NCBI RefSeq assembly: GCF_030704535.1
Contig: NC_081818.1
Coordinates: 3,175,001 to 3,239,000 of the forward strand
Origin: Vitis vinifera
Lineage: Eukaryota; Streptophyta; Magnoliopsida; Vitales; Vitaceae
DNA: 64,000 nt
Direction of reading: 5' to 3'
Part shown: piece by piece, positions 1 through 12,627 of the stretch
Position numbering within the stretch: the stretch's first letter is position 1
Layout: each line of letters opens with the position of its first letter
Program-made: the position numbers and the translations under genes
The notes under the pieces: model-generated
Databases searched by the model: none
Told to the model about the DNA's origin: nothing
The model's input: the letters and a program-made list of their open reading frames with translations, nothing else

Positions 1-49
1 TGGTTTTTCTTGAAAATGTAATGTTTCATTTTCTTATATTGCCATGTAG

Positions 50-892
50 CCCCTGGATACAGCCTCCTCGAGGATGCAGACAAGTGCTTTTGGGAAATCA
101 AAAGGGCTTTGGCAAACCCTTACAGCTGGAACTTGGAGTGAAGCATTTGATGGTCTTGGAATCTCTCTTCTTTTGACCACAAATCCTGCAATTCAGGTAC
201 CTGATTTTCCTTCAAGTTTGTAACTGTAAATTAGTATGATCTCAAACCATGTGATTCAAGTAACCGTGTCTCATGTCAAGCTGCAATTTGCATTAAATGA
301 AAGTTTCGTTGAAAGTTAGACAATAACATAATGGACCAAGCTGAGACAAGAATCATTATCTTCTGCAGTATACAGTATTTGATCAGCTGAAGCAAAGACA
401 CCTGAAGAGGAATCAGAACATAACAGAGAAGGGCTCATCCCCGGAAGCCCTTTCTGCCCTCTCAGCTTTCATGTTGGGTGCAATTTCAAAGAGTATTGCC
501 ACTTTTTTGACATATCCAGCAATCAGGTTTGTGCGATTCTCTTATGCCTATCATATTTGACAGCTTCGTATGCTGAAGTAATTGATATATGAACCATGAA
601 CAGGTGTAAGGTCATGATTCAAGCAGCAGACACAAATGACGATGAAGCCAAGAAAGCTCCACAGAAATCCCACAAAACAGTACATGGTGTTCTTTATGCT
701 ATTTGGAAGAGAGAAGGGGTGCCAGGGTTCTTTAAGGGTTTGCAAGCTCAGATCCTGAAAACTGTACTAAGCTCAGCATTGCTTTTGATGATCAAGGAGA
801 AAATTGCAGCAGGCACTTGGGTACTAATACTTGCAGCTAGAAAGTATCTATTGCTCACAGGGAGTAGACTGAAGAGTGCTCAGAAGCCATAG
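50..892 (+). CDS. PNC1: Peroxisomal adenine nucleotide carrier, 3' part (PNC1/PNC2 type)
   Basis: Mitochondrial-carrier-family protein that would exchange cytosolic ATP for AMP/ADP across the peroxisomal membrane and so supply ATP for fatty-acid activation. Three exons are visible: 50-196, 369-526 and 604-892, all with AG/GT borders and compatible phase; the 5' exons lie outside the window. They give 197 residues, against about 322 for the Arabidopsis protein. The first starts with the carrier signature [10 protein letters not shown] and continues into [17 protein letters not shown]. The third-repeat signature appears as LTYPAIRCKVMIQ, followed by [20 protein letters not shown], the conserved end of the third carrier repeat. 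The C-terminus is short and basic (KSAQKP). The family match is to remembered Arabidopsis PNC sequences; PNC1 versus PNC2 cannot be decided from a fragment. Confidence 0.9.
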
Positions 893-1748
893 CATCAATG
901 GTGGTACACATGATCGGCTGTAGATAATTTGGTTTCATATGATGTTGCCAAACAGGAGGACAATTATAGAGCCCAGGTTCAATTGCTTTCGTTGAAATTC
1001 GATTGCAGGAACAAGGGATTATTTTTTTTCAAGAAGAATAATTATGGATTAGGCTATTGTTAGACATTAAAAACAGGTGATTCTCGTATAGCTTGATCAG
1101 AAAGTTCATTAGTAGAGTAATAAACACGCAGCAGGGTATGTTGTTGTGTGCTAAGGCACTGACTTAAGAAAACAAAGGACTACTTGCATGATGATTTCTG
1201 CTATGAATCATTCTATTGACAATTCATTTTCTTTCTACCATGCATGTGCTCTTGGTCTTTGAAGCTTATAGGGATTACGGTATTAATGAACTGTGAAGAA
1301 AAGGCTTGGTAACCCATTTGTGATTGCAGTATGAGAGCTTCATTCAATCATCTTTCTCCTTGGAAATGGTTCTGGCTCCGTTCGGAGTTATGAGAAGGGT
1401 GAGTAAATGCTATGGAGTTAATGGCTGAAAAGGGGGTCTGACAAAACCATAAAGCGAAGTTAAAATTGGAGTGTTGAATGAGAGTTATATTCAGGAAGCC
1501 AACAGAGCCGTTATGGCTACCTGGGAAGATGCATCACACGACTGTCCTTAGGTTTGGCTGCTGTAGTTGATTTGATTGACTCGGTCGAGTAGGGTCTATA
1601 TGAGTCACCCAGCAGCATGGATGAAAGTTCCGTTAGAGGTAGGAGAAAAATAGTGGAAATTTCGGGTCCGATAATAGCCGATTTTTGGTGACGTTTTTGC
1701 ATTTGATCGATTTTCACGATTTTATCGAGATTCAACTGATTTTACGGC
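893..1748. other. 3' UTR and downstream flank of the carrier gene
   Basis: No open frame here resembles a protein. The first 300-400 bases are probably 3' UTR of the carrier gene. Nothing else recognisable until the degenerate repeat array. Confidence 0.45.
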
Positions 1749-2203
1749 CGAAATATCAAAATTTTACCCATTTTATGACCGAAATATCAATTTTATCGAT
1801 TTTCCGATTTTATCGAATTATTGAACGAAATATCCCCGATTTTATCGATTTTGATATTATGGACGAAATCTCGAAAACCGATTTATGGCCGAAATCTTCG
1901 TTATTTTGGCATCCGAAATATCTCCAATTTTATAACATTTTACCGATTTTACTAGGGCTATCCGAAATATTCCCGATTTTAACAAGTTTTACCGATTTTA
2001 TGGCCGAAATATCCTCGACATATCCGGGTTCCGGGAGCCGAAATATCTCCAATTTTATCAATATTTTACCCATTTTAGGCCGAAATATCTGCGATTCGGT
2101 GAGCCATATCAACTTAGATGCACGTCCTCGTATCGGTGATATTCCTACATTTTATCGATATTCCCGATTTTATAGCCAAAATATCCGTGAAATCGGCGAG
2201 CCA
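1749..2203. repeat. Degenerate tandem array with cgaaatatc and cgattttatcga motifs
   Basis: About eleven imperfect units, roughly 25-50 bases each (one longer), each opening with cgaaatatc or a close variant (near 1749, 1779, 1825, 1865, 1891, 1914, 1963, 2005, 2039, 2081 and 2176). Each continues with blocks such as ttttaccgattttatggc. Related words begin near 1640. The array keeps one long frame open by chance (1685-2305) but its translation is low complexity (Ile, Phe, Asp) with no domain, so it is not called a gene. The class is unresolved; it could be an expanded internal repeat of a DNA transposon. Confidence 0.7.
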
Positions 2204-3200
2204 TTTACTTCAGGAGGCCTCGTCGCTTCACATGCACTCCTCATTGAGGGAGGCGAATGGAAATGGAGACCGACCCAAGGTCAAGTCATCGGCTGCTTCT
2301 TTTAGTCAACTTTCATCTTCATTGCCCTTTACGTATATATATAAGATGATTACGATAATATTTTTAATAAATATTTATTTAATCATTTTGTTTAGTAATT
2401 AAATATAAGAGAAATATAGATTTATAAATATTTTTTAAAAATAAATTCATATATATATTTTATATCGTATAATTTATCTGATAAATAATGCCCTCACTTT
2501 TTTTTATTGTAAAAATAATTTTTCATTTAAAACGTACATGCAAATAACAAATATAAAAATTAATATTTTGATTACATAAATTTTAATCTACATAATGAAA
2601 TGTATAAATTTTCTCTTAATTTTTTAATTATATGATATTTGTAACTAAAAAACATATTTATATTTTTTTATAATTTTCAAATACATGAAATTAATAAATT
2701 TGTATGAATAAAATATGTCACACATGTTGATTTATAAATAAATTATTTTACCATCAATAAATAGATAGGTTAAACGGGTTGAATAGTCAAACCCGAACAT
2801 GATTTATTTATTGAATAAATTATATAAAGAGTTTAATACGTTTTACTTCTTTTAATTTATTACATTTTTCACACATTACAAAAATTAAAATCAAGCTTCT
2901 TAAATGTTAACATTTTGTTTTTTTGAACGATGTTAATTTTAATTGACAAAAATATCACATGATATATTTTTTGATAATTGAATTTACAAATTTATTATTA
3001 TTTTTTTATTATGATATTTCCTTCAATTTAAAAGATACGATGTGAAAAACACGCGATAGGATGAAGTGGTAAATTGTATTAAATATTCTATAAATTAACA
3101 CAATTAAAATTGTATCTAATTGGAATGCATTAAAATGCTAATAGAGAAAAGGGAGAAAAAATATATAAAATATTGTTGCAAAGTACACGTGTCCTACAAT
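2204..3200. other. AT-rich spacer before the Yip1 gene
   Basis: Very AT-rich, with short runs and no coding potential. No terminal inverted repeats or tRNA-like boxes noticed. Confidence 0.5.
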
Positions 3201-3423
3201 CAGCGTCTTTGATACTTATCTGGGTCACCGCAGGGAGAAGGGGCAGTAGAAGCTGCGTTATTAAGACAAATTTGAGAAGTGAATGGCGCATTACAAGGCC
3301 AAACAGAAAGAGTCAATAGAGAGAGAGGGGGAGGAACGGAGATCTGTTTGGCTTCCAAGAAAAAAGAAGCCTCGACTTTCTTGCCGTCCTCAGTCCGAGA
3401 GAAAACAATAATAAATAGACAAG

Positions 3424-6400
3424 ATGATGTCCGGCGGGAATTATACCACCATCGATAACCAGAAAATCTCCGGATCCGTACCTGTAATTTTCCATTCCGC
3501 TCCGTTTGGCCGGCGAGAGAGCTGGAGGGAAATGAGTGAAAAAATTGGAATCTCGGAGTAGTCCTTTGACAGTTCCTGGCCTGTTCTGAGATTCCGAAGC
3601 TTTCATTCGTTTCCCCAGGTTTTCTCAGGGACCAAGCGGATTGTTGCTGCGGTTTAGCTTTTTGTCTTTAGGTAAAGCTTCAGATCTTAATGTCTGGTTT
3701 TGTTGTTTTTTCAGGCGGTTTCAGATCCAGGTCAGGTCACCGTCAAATTCGCAGGTACGGTTTTGTTTTTGCATGAAATTGAGAGTCTGAATTTATTATG
3801 CTGGAAGCTATCTTTTGTTTCGTGAGATTTGTATTTCTGGCTGGTTCCTGAGAAACCATAAAACCATTAGGTTTTCATTTGTCTGAGTATTGAGAAAACA
3901 AAAATTAGACCATGATATAAACCTAAACTACTGCATAAATCACAAGGTTAAAAGGGTAGTATCCTTATTGCTCATGTTTCCTCAGATTTCTTAGCATTAG
4001 TGGTGGTATAATGGATGAATTTTCTGATTTTCTGTTTCAGATTCAAATCTTGAAACATTTCCTCCATCTGAGGCTCAGGGGAAGATCTCTGGTGCTTCAC
4101 GGCCTCCTCGCGATGCTGACGGTACATGCTATTCAATCTTTATATAGATATGTTTTATTGTTTTCTCTAAAAATTTATGTGAATTGATTTACTGTCACCA
4201 TTCATCTGTGTTTATGATAGAAAAGCTTGTTATTTTTTCTTTTTATAGGTCTTCATTATACTAGGCATTTGTTAGATCAGGTTTTATTTGACCCTGCACC
4301 AGATCTATAGTTTAATCAGGGTTTGAGTAACTCTAGAGTTATAAGATTGAATAAGCAGTTCTTTGGGATAACTGATAAGTATAAAAGAAGATGGTTCTCC
4401 TTGTATTCTTGGAGTAATATTGTTTCAATTGTTTTCTTTATTTGCTCTAGAAATATAACTTTAAATTTTAGTCAGTTTAAACTACTATTAAATCAGCAAT
4501 ATTTGTGGTGGCCTTTTTGATTAAATTGGTTGACTATTGCAAACAATAAGTGCAAAAAAAACCCTATATTTCGACTACTTGGGGTTAGCTTTCGCTATTC
4601 AGCTTTATCAATGACCATATCTTCAGTTTGGTCTCAAGTCATCACCTCCAACACTTTTACTCCTCTTGTGCATGCATTGCTGTTTAGCTTTATCAATGGC
4701 CATATCTTCAGTTTAGTCTTAAGTCATCACATCTAATCCTCTTACTCGTCTCATGCATGCATTGCTATTTAGCTTTAACCCGGACAATATCTTTGGTCTG
4801 TTCATAAGTCATCACATCTCATCTCCTTAATTCTCTTGTCCATTCGTTGCTTCCATACAATTGTTTTTCATTTATACTCATCGCATATGAAGAAAATGAC
4901 TCCCCCCATCATAACCTTTCATAGACAATGGAATTATATAAATCATGTAATTCTGGGCGAGCTCAAGAGTGGGAGACTATCAGTTGCATTTTGGTTGAGG
5001 TCCATATACAGCTCATCCTATGTAAGGCCCACTGCTGTTCTTAGAATGGACTCTTAGCTGACCATACAGTTGGTTTCTAGACATATTTGGCACAATAATT
5101 CTTGAAAGCAAAGTGGTTTGTCAATATTCTTCACCATTTAGATCATTTTTTTCAATATTTTGTAAGTTGGATTGCTATTTGTATTCAAGAAGGCACAGTT
5201 TATGCTCATCAGTGCTAAAGGTTTATATGTTTGGGCATGAACAATGACAACCCTCCACATGTTGGAACTATTTCATTTTAGTGTGTGGTCTATAAGGACT
5301 ATGCCAATGTCTAATTTATGTTGTCCATGTTAGCCTATCTATGTGTGCCAAATGTCTTAGTATGAGATGCAGCTTATCCACGCAAGCAGTTATGATGAAG
5401 TGTAACATGGCCAGTAATCTAGTTCCATATGAGTTTGATGATTCTCCTTTCGTCTGTGGCACAAATTTTGATGATTCTCCTTCATGTGTGGCCATGGGTT
5501 CCATGTCTCTACATGAGTACACGATTATCTCTGGTTAGTTTCCTGTGCTAGGTTTAATTGACATTTAGCCTGGATGACCACTCTAAGGTTGGTTGCCTGG
5601 GTGTCTTGGTTGCCCACCTAGCATGGATGCCCATATCTGATGGCCATGGTGAATGATAGGCTCATCTAACACACTTTCTGGTGAAATGATGTTTGTTTGC
5701 AAAGTGTTTGTAGTGAGGGGTTTCTTTCCACGCGCTTTAAATGTGTGGCCTTTGTGTCAAGGTGTGAGGTAAGTGATTTTTCTCAAAATAATTGTCAAGA
5801 TAAAGAAGGGGATGTCCCTTCTTTTTGTGTGGCATAGGGTGACCGAGGGAGGTTGGTGTTGTGGTGGCTTAGGGTTGTGATGGTGTTATTTTTAGTAGAG
5901 CAAATAGTTCTCCTCTCAATTGTTGAGTTGACCTTCTTTGAATTGTCAAAGTAAAGAATATTCCACACTCAAGGTAGGTTGGTTCCAAAACTCACTGTGC
6001 TCCACAACCTACTTCAGTTATTTGTTACTCCCATGAAGATGCCCCCTTCTCTTGGGGATATAGCACTTAAATGCCATAAAGAATATTCCACACTCAAAGT
6101 AGGTTGGTTCCAAAACTCACTGTGCTCCACAACCTACTTCAGTTATTTGTTACTCCCATGAAGATGCCCCCTTCTCTTGGGGATATAGCACTTAAATGCT
6201 ATTATTTTTTGATAGGCAAGGCAAGCAATATATAAATAAGGGCCAAAAAAAGCCACACAAAGTACAGAGTGTGTGTAATAGGGCTCCATGAAGCAAAGAA
6301 CAAGAAGAGAGAAAACACTCTTTCCCCTTATCTGTAGCCTAACCAATCTAGATTTTATTACTGCTGCAGTTATTAATGCAGCCCAAGTTGGAATCAAAGG

Positions 6401-9400
6401 TAGGGGAGTCCAAGGTGAACTTGGTGGTGAACCTAACCCTTCCATTACTAAATATTTGGGATTGCTTTAAGATATTTGGTTTAATGGATAGAGTTGTAGG
6501 CTTGTTGTGGAAGAATAAATCAGACCTGAATCGAACCCATGTTGGTTGGATTGAGAGGTAGGGGGATCCATTGTGTCTAGGGAATGGATTTTACCATGAA
6601 TGTATTTTGGAGCAATGAAGTCCTAAAGCACTAGGCCTTGGAGGCCTGTCCTAAACTTCCCAACTGAGATTTTTAAACAACAGTTAACCTACTAACTCTG
6701 ACCTCTCTAAAGAATCTCAGACTTTCCAGTTGAGGCTCCACAGGCACTTTTGAGATCGCTTCTTAGAGCTCCCCTTTGGCAGCACACCAACACCTTCTGC
6801 CTCTTTTTCTCTCTTCCTCTTGCTCTACTCTCCCCTTAATTCATGATCACACACTGGCCACATGGCTTGACTCTTATTTTGAGCCTTTGGGCTGCTTTTG
6901 TATACTCCTTGTATACTTTGAGGGCACTGTTTTTGGTGCTTCCTCTTTTTGTTTAATATACATCCTTTTATCTATAAAAAAAAAAGTCCTAAAAAAAATA
7001 TACATTCTTGTAGATTTCTTTGTTAACTCATATATCAGAAGACAGAAATGATTGGTTAGTTTTTATGTTTGCTTGTAAATTAAATTAAAAATTTTCCATT
7101 GATGCAGAAACATTCTCAAAACCAGTACCTGGTTCTGATGAATCTCCGCCAAGTGGCTGGTTACGCTCATTTACAGTTGCTGCATATAAACCTTACTTTG
7201 ATGTTGACACCTCAGATGTTTTAGAGAGGATTAAAGATTCACTCTTTCCATTTAATGGAAGCTTTTCTGAAAAGGTCGCAAGCAACCCAGATTTGTAAGT
7301 CATATTAACTAATTCTTCCTATTATTTAATACATATACTTTTTGGACTTGGTGACTAAAATGTTGGGTTTTTTTTAACAATTTATTTGTTAATGTGAATT
7401 TTGATTGGGATTTCTCTGCCTTGAGAGTAGAAGCATTTTTTGATGCCTTGTTTTTTGGGCATTTGTTTATAAAATATTTTTACTGCCTATAACAAAAAAG
7501 GAGAGAAAGTAAAGGTTCTTTTACATTTTATTACAAAACTTGAGTGGAGGGTTGATGTGATATACTGCAATTCCTTTTTGGATGGAGAATTTGAAAAATT
7601 GTGGAATATGAAGAATATAGAAACAGTATTAACTTTTTCTGAAATATTAAAAGTGAAATTCTGCAACAAGTTAGTTTTATGCGTGCCGTTAAGTTCTTAA
7701 GCACTAATTCTTCAAGTTCAAGTTAGCCCTCATGAACTACTTATGGGTTCTTGGGCTTGTTCTTAAGGTGTTCCTGAGCTTGGTTAATTCATAGATGTAT
7801 AAAGTTTAATAAACATTTAGAAGAAACTACAATACTTAGGTATACATTGTCTCTAACCCTTTAGCCCCCTGCATGTTTTTAGCACATGATGGATGAAGCT
7901 TTTTTACCTTGTCCATTCAATTGGAATTTGGAAGTTAGTATGGGGAACATGTTTCTGTCAGCATTACTCAGTTGAAAGGTGGCAGAATTTTGAGGTTTTG
8001 GCACTTGAGCTTGGTTGTAAGGTGGGAGAGCTTCCTTCCTCTTACTTAGGGCTTCCCTTGGGTGCTCTGCATAAATCTATGGTGGTTTGGGATGGTGGGA
8101 TGGAGGAGAGGTTTCGAAAGAGGCTAGCTTTGTGGAAAAGATAATATATCTCTAAAGGAGGGAAAATTACTCTCATTCAAAGCACATTGTTTAGCATGCC
8201 TATTTACTACATGTCCCTGTACTGTATGCCAAGAGTGGTTAGATTGAGATTACAAAAGATCCAAAGGGACTTCCTTTAGGGTGGGGGGCCTTAGAGAGGA
8301 AGCCTCGTATAGTAAAGTGGGTGGTGGTTTGTTTAGATAAAAATAAAGGGTGACTTGGGTGTGATATGCCCTTCTACACTCAATAGGGTCTTTTTGTGCA
8401 AATGGAGTTGGCGTTTTGTGGATGAAAGGGGGACTCCTTGGGAACAAGTTATTAGTAGGAAGTTTGAGGTAGAGGAAGGGTGGAGTACACGAGCAGTTAA
8501 GGAGGGGTATGGTGTGGGTTTGTGGAAGGATATTAGGAAGGAAGGATTTTTAATGAGTAATCAAATTGGGTTCTCAGTGGGTAGTGGGAGGAGTGAGGTT
8601 TTGGAAGAATAAGTGGTGTGGTGACATTGCTTTGTGTGATTCTTTCCCTTCTTTGTATGCCTTGGTGAACTCTAAAGAGGTGTGGGATTCTTCGGGTGAG
8701 GAGAGGGGATGGAATCCTTGATTCTCAAAGCCTTTTAATGGTTGGGAGGTGGATTAGTGGAGTGGTTCCTTTCGACAATTCAAGGGAAGAGGGTGTTTAT
8801 GGACTCAGAGGATAGGGTGCTTTGAAAAGAGACTAAGAATGAGAAGTTTTCTATTAAGTTCCTTTATGATGCTTTGGAGACAAGAAATTCAGTCCCATTT
8901 ATGTGGAACATCATTTGCCTTCCAAAGTGGGGTTTTTTGCTTGGGAAGCTTTGTGGGGTAAGGTCTTAACCTTGGATCAATTAAAGAGGAGGGGGTGGAC
9001 TCTAGCCAATAGATGTTTCCTTTGCCTTGTCGAAGAAGAGTCTATAAACCACATCCTAATTCATTGCTCTAAGGTTAAGGTATTATGAGAGTTAATTTTT
9101 GCACTCTTTGGTGTGATGTGGGTCCTTCCTTTAGCGCTGTTTGACGTTTGCACTCTGTGTGCTCCCATTGTACTTAGGTGCACCCCTGTTCTTGTTTGGT
9201 GCTTTTAATATCATTTTCTCTCTTTTCCTATCAAATAAAGAAAAAAAAGAGCAGGGTTCTGGAAAAAAACGTTCTCATATATTGGGAAAAAAGGTAAGAT
9301 AATTGTTTCCCTTAACATCAAATCACTTTGAGAGCTTTAGAGGTTTTCCTGTAGTTTTGGCTTGTTAGTTGTAATAATAGTTTTTAGAAAGTAAATTATT

Positions 9401-10593
9401 TTAATTTTAGCAAAGTCTAAGATGCTATTTAGATTTATTAACTACCCCTCTTTCTGTCTCCCCTAACAAATAAATAAATAAAAATAGTAGATGTTGTGTA
9501 ATCTTTTCAAATGCTGTGCAGGTATGGACCATTCTGGATATGCACTACCTTAATATTTGTGGCAGCTTCCATTGGCACATTTGTCACCTATGTGGCTCAC
9601 AAAATACAGAAGAAAGAATGGGACTATGATATAAACCTGGTGACTTGGTCTGCTGGTTTATTTTATGGCTATGTCACAATTATTCCTCTCGGGTTGTATA
9701 TAATTCTCAAATATTTCTCAGCCCCATCTGGCCTTGCCCAGCTATTATGTCTATATGGCTACTCCCTGTTTATCTTCATTCCTGCTTTGGTGAGCTCTCT
9801 GCTCTCAATTTTCCACATGATATTTTATAGAATTTACTGCTTGTGAATATAATCAAATCTGAGATGGTCTGACCTCTATGCAAGTATGAAATATGGACCC
9901 TTTAGTGATCGTGTTAGGTTATCACTTAGATGGTGTTTGCTTTTCGGTTGAATTGAAAAAACCAAAATATTTGGATTTTTCTATTCAGCTAAAAGTAGTC
10001 TATTGATAGCAATCAACATAACTAAAGTGAACTTGTTATTAATAGGTCCAGTTTAGTTATATTGGTTCATATCAACAAGTTATTTTTAATTGAATAAAAA
10101 AATCCAAATATTTTAATCTTTTCTATTTAGCAAAATATTTTGGTATTTTTTATTCAACCAAAAAACAATGACCATCTTACTCTATTTTTTTGGGTCTGGT
10201 TTTACATTTACAAAACCAATGTTTTCTTCCAAATTTCAGGTGCATGATTGCACATTTATTTATAAAATATATATTAGAAAAAGCAATGAGCTGCATGATT
10301 ATTAAACATATGAAAGTTTTATGAATTATGATGAAGACAGGGCACACACCAGTTTGCGGAGGTTCTAATTCTGTATTTGGTTGCAGTGTCTATCCGTTGT
10401 GCCTCTGGAATTGTTCAGATGGGTGGTTGCTGGTGTAGCTGGGTTCTTGTCGGCAACCTTTGTGGCCCTCAACCTCCGAGCCCACATTAAGTCAGCAGGT
10501 GAAAGATGGTTTTTAATTGTAGCTGCAATATTTTTATTGCAGTTGGCTCTGGCTGCTGTACTGAAGATCTACTTGTTCACCGTCACAGTGTGA
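3424..10593 (+). CDS. Yip1/YIPF family integral Golgi membrane protein
   Basis: Six exons: 3424-3483, 3715-3754, 4041-4121, 7108-7294, 9522-9789 and 10387-10593. They sum to 843 bases, 280 residues, with every junction in phase. The start gives MMSGGNYTTIDNQKISGSVP, matching the N-terminus of plant Yip1-family proteins (At3g05280/At2g39805 type). The N-terminal third is cytosolic and ends in a conserved stretch around PYFDVDTSDVLERIKDSLFP. The C-terminal half has about five hydrophobic segments, with YGPFWICTTLIF at the first and AVLKIYLFTVTV at the end. YIPF proteins act in ER-Golgi vesicle traffic and Golgi structure with Rab GTPases; the exact partner is not readable here. Introns 3, 4 and 5 contain repeats and transposon pieces listed separately. 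A purine-rich agagagaggggg stretch lies in the probable 5' UTR near 3317. Confidence 0.9.
4601..4855. repeat. Three tandem 85-bp units in Yip1 intron 3
   Basis: Units begin with agcttta at 4601, 4686 and 4771, spaced exactly 85 bases. Each carries catatcttcagtttggtct or a variant and ends near gcatgcattgct. The first two are much closer to each other than to the third. Confidence 0.8.
5952..6201. repeat. Near-identical 125-bp tandem duplication in Yip1 intron 3
   Basis: Two adjacent copies, 5952-6076 and 6077-6201, differ at only about two or three positions. The unit contains ttccaaaactcactgtgctc and cccccttctcttggggatat. Such identity in an intron suggests a recent event or an assembly artefact. 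Confidence 0.88.
6203..6300 (-). mobile_element. LINE 3'-end fragment (minus orientation) in Yip1 intron 3
   Basis: Read on the minus strand, this is a run resembling the 3' tails of the other LINE fragments here: a T-rich segment with ggcccttatttatatattgc, ending in a short A-rich tail (ttttttgatagg on the plus strand). The upstream limit is unclear and may extend to about 6450. Confidence 0.4.
6760..6990 (+). mobile_element. LINE 3'-end fragment (plus orientation) in Yip1 intron 3
   Basis: A tail with tgtatactccttgtatactt, then ctttttgtttaatatacatc and a ten-base A run near 6977. The same layout closes the plus-strand LINE in intron 4 and, reversed, the copy near 55140. It is 5'-truncated, with no RT domain left. 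Confidence 0.5.
7880..9255 (+). mobile_element. 5'-truncated L1-type LINE, RT C-terminus plus zinc-binding domain, in Yip1 intron 4
   Basis: Conceptual peptides in several frames match the C-terminal half of plant non-LTR ORF2. At 7990-8140 there is ELGCKVGELPSSYLGLPLG and WDGGMEERFRKRLALWKR, the end of the RT thumb. Near 8150-8450 there are pieces resembling SKGGKITLIQSTL and KGDLGVICPSTLNRVFLCKW. At 8903-9088 the zf-RVT region reads LPSKVGFFAWEALWGKVLTL and INHILIHCSK. The element ends in tatcaaataaagaaaaaaaa near 9248. It is broken by several frameshifts and stops, so it is a dead copy. No clear target duplication was found. Confidence 0.85.
9929..10176. mobile_element. MITE, hAT-like, in Yip1 intron 5
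   Basis: About 248 bases bounded by imperfect inverted repeats. The left end reads gatggtgtttgcttttcggt. The reverse complement of the right end reads gatggtcattgttttttggt, and both continue into a ttgaat/aaa/ccaaaatattt block. The interior is AT-rich and non-coding. No perfect 8-bp target duplication was seen, so superfamily is tentative. Confidence 0.65.
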
Positions 10594-12625
10594 GAGTAAA
10601 CTGGTTTTCAAATAAGGTGGCTATCAACAAATTTTAGATCTATGAGAGAAACAGATTTTGGTCCTCCTTTACTGGATGTATTCTTCTTCAGATAGAGAAC
10701 CTCTTTGTATTCATTCATTTGTGACAATATGAACTAACATTAAAAAAAATTGTATGCACTTCCTCCTTTTCCCAACTCAGATTAAGACCATGATGTAAAG
10801 TGATAGGTGAATGCATAGAGTGGGAACATATCGTTATCTGCGTGAATCGTACGTGCATTGTGTTATTGTCAATTATACTATTTCCATCCTACTCTGCCTA
10901 GGCTGTTTTTTGTCCCTTTTCTATTGGGACTTTGGGAGAAAGAATTCTATATCCTTCCTTGAAGTTGCTTTCCAACGCATCCTAACTCAAGACATACATG
11001 TGAGCTTGGTGTCTCACACAGGGCCTACTGTTGCATATTGTGATGATTAATGTCTCGAGGGTTGGTTTCAACTTCGGCCTTGTTAGCTTAAGCATCATAT
11101 AGGGTAACCTACATGGAAAAAGAGGGATCGATATTATAGCATCTGGTTCTGGATATGGATTTAGAACATACTTAAATGGTCCAAACTTGATGCCTCCCAT
11201 GAATCAGTTCACTTTTTTTTTTTTTTTTTTTTTCCTTTTTGGTTGATGAAGAAAATGCTTTTAGGCCTTAATTGGTTTTTTGCTTGAAGGTGCTCATTAT
11301 AGTGCTTGATAGCTTGAAGCTAATGTTCAGTCAAGTAGCAAAAGGAAGGGTTTGTTTGAGGGTTTTAGGTCTTTTAGGTCAATTATTATTAAATTAACAC
11401 TACTTATAATATAATTTATGTCATTTACATCAAAGACTTATTATTACTTATTAAAAAATAATAATTACTACATAATTGTAATATCTTTTATTATCCTAAA
11501 CTCACTTTTGAAATTTTTAGAGACTTGATGTTAAGTTTTTAACTTTTGTGAATTTGATAATATCATTACTAAATTTATAAAATATTTATATATTTAGATA
11601 TTTAAATAAATAAATGAATATAATAATTAAAATTTGAAGGTATAGTAGTCATTTTTATAAATATATCATATTTAAATGCTTTCACTTTTAAATAAGCTTT
11701 ATAAAATATACTATTATTTATTTTTATTTTCATATTTTCAATTGCTAATTTACTTAATATTTTTTTTTAAAAATATTATTTAATTTTATGACAAGTCAAC
11801 ACAATACATGAATAATATTTAATTATTAAAATATTAATCATATTTATTTTGACACATTAAAATCTATATATACACCCAATATGATTTGATCGGTCGTGTT
11901 TTTCAATATGTATCGAATCAGTTCGACAGCTGGATTGAGATCGCAATGAAAATTTGGAGACATGATGGCCCTAGACACAGTAAGAAGAGTAAGAAAAAAA
12001 AGAAAAATCTGTCATTTCTTGCTCATTGGATCCCTTCATGTATGGGTTTGGGAGAAACTAAACAATAAATGCTTCCCAACATTATCCCTTCTATACAATA
12101 CAATACACATCATCCATTCATTCAGTTGCTTCAACTTCAGTGCCACCCTAATTACATTCATCCATGGCCTGTCTCCTGTCTCCTATCATTATGAGTTGCT
12201 GTTGTGCCTCGTGGCTTTAATTTCATGTTCTGCAACTCTCTCTATTTAATAAATAGTAACCATTCTCCTCCTCTCAGGGATCATCTGCTATTCAATTTCA
12301 TCCTTATTTTTCAATTCTTCATATTGGGTTCTTAATTAGGGTTTTAGTTAATTTTGTTTATGTTGGTTTGATACAACCGTTTTAAGTTTTTGGGTCGTTT
12401 GAATTTGAATTTCATCACTTGTTTATTTAAGCTAATGCATAAGCTTAAAAGTTCATGAGACGATGCATTAAGATTAAGATTTTAAACCCTATTTAGGAGA
12501 GCTTTTTATATAATAAGGTGATAGGAAGTAATGAAATTTTGATTAAATTTTAAAAAATGTTAAAACTGTCCTTAATTTTAATAAATATATTTTTAAAATA
12601 CAAGTTTTGGTATATAAATACAGTT
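10594..12625. other. Spacer downstream of Yip1 gene
   Basis: The probable 3' UTR of the Yip1 gene runs for roughly the first 250 bases. A 22-base T run lies near 11212-11233. From about 11360 to 11880 the DNA is extremely AT-rich. Short frames around 11886-12249 show no family resemblance. No gene called. Confidence 0.5.
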
Positions 12626-12627
12626 AG

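Noticed and set aside
1685-2305. 206-codon plus-strand open frame
   Set aside because: It lies entirely over the degenerate cgaaatatc array. The translation is repetitive Ile/Phe/Asp with no domain, so it is a by-product of the repeat.
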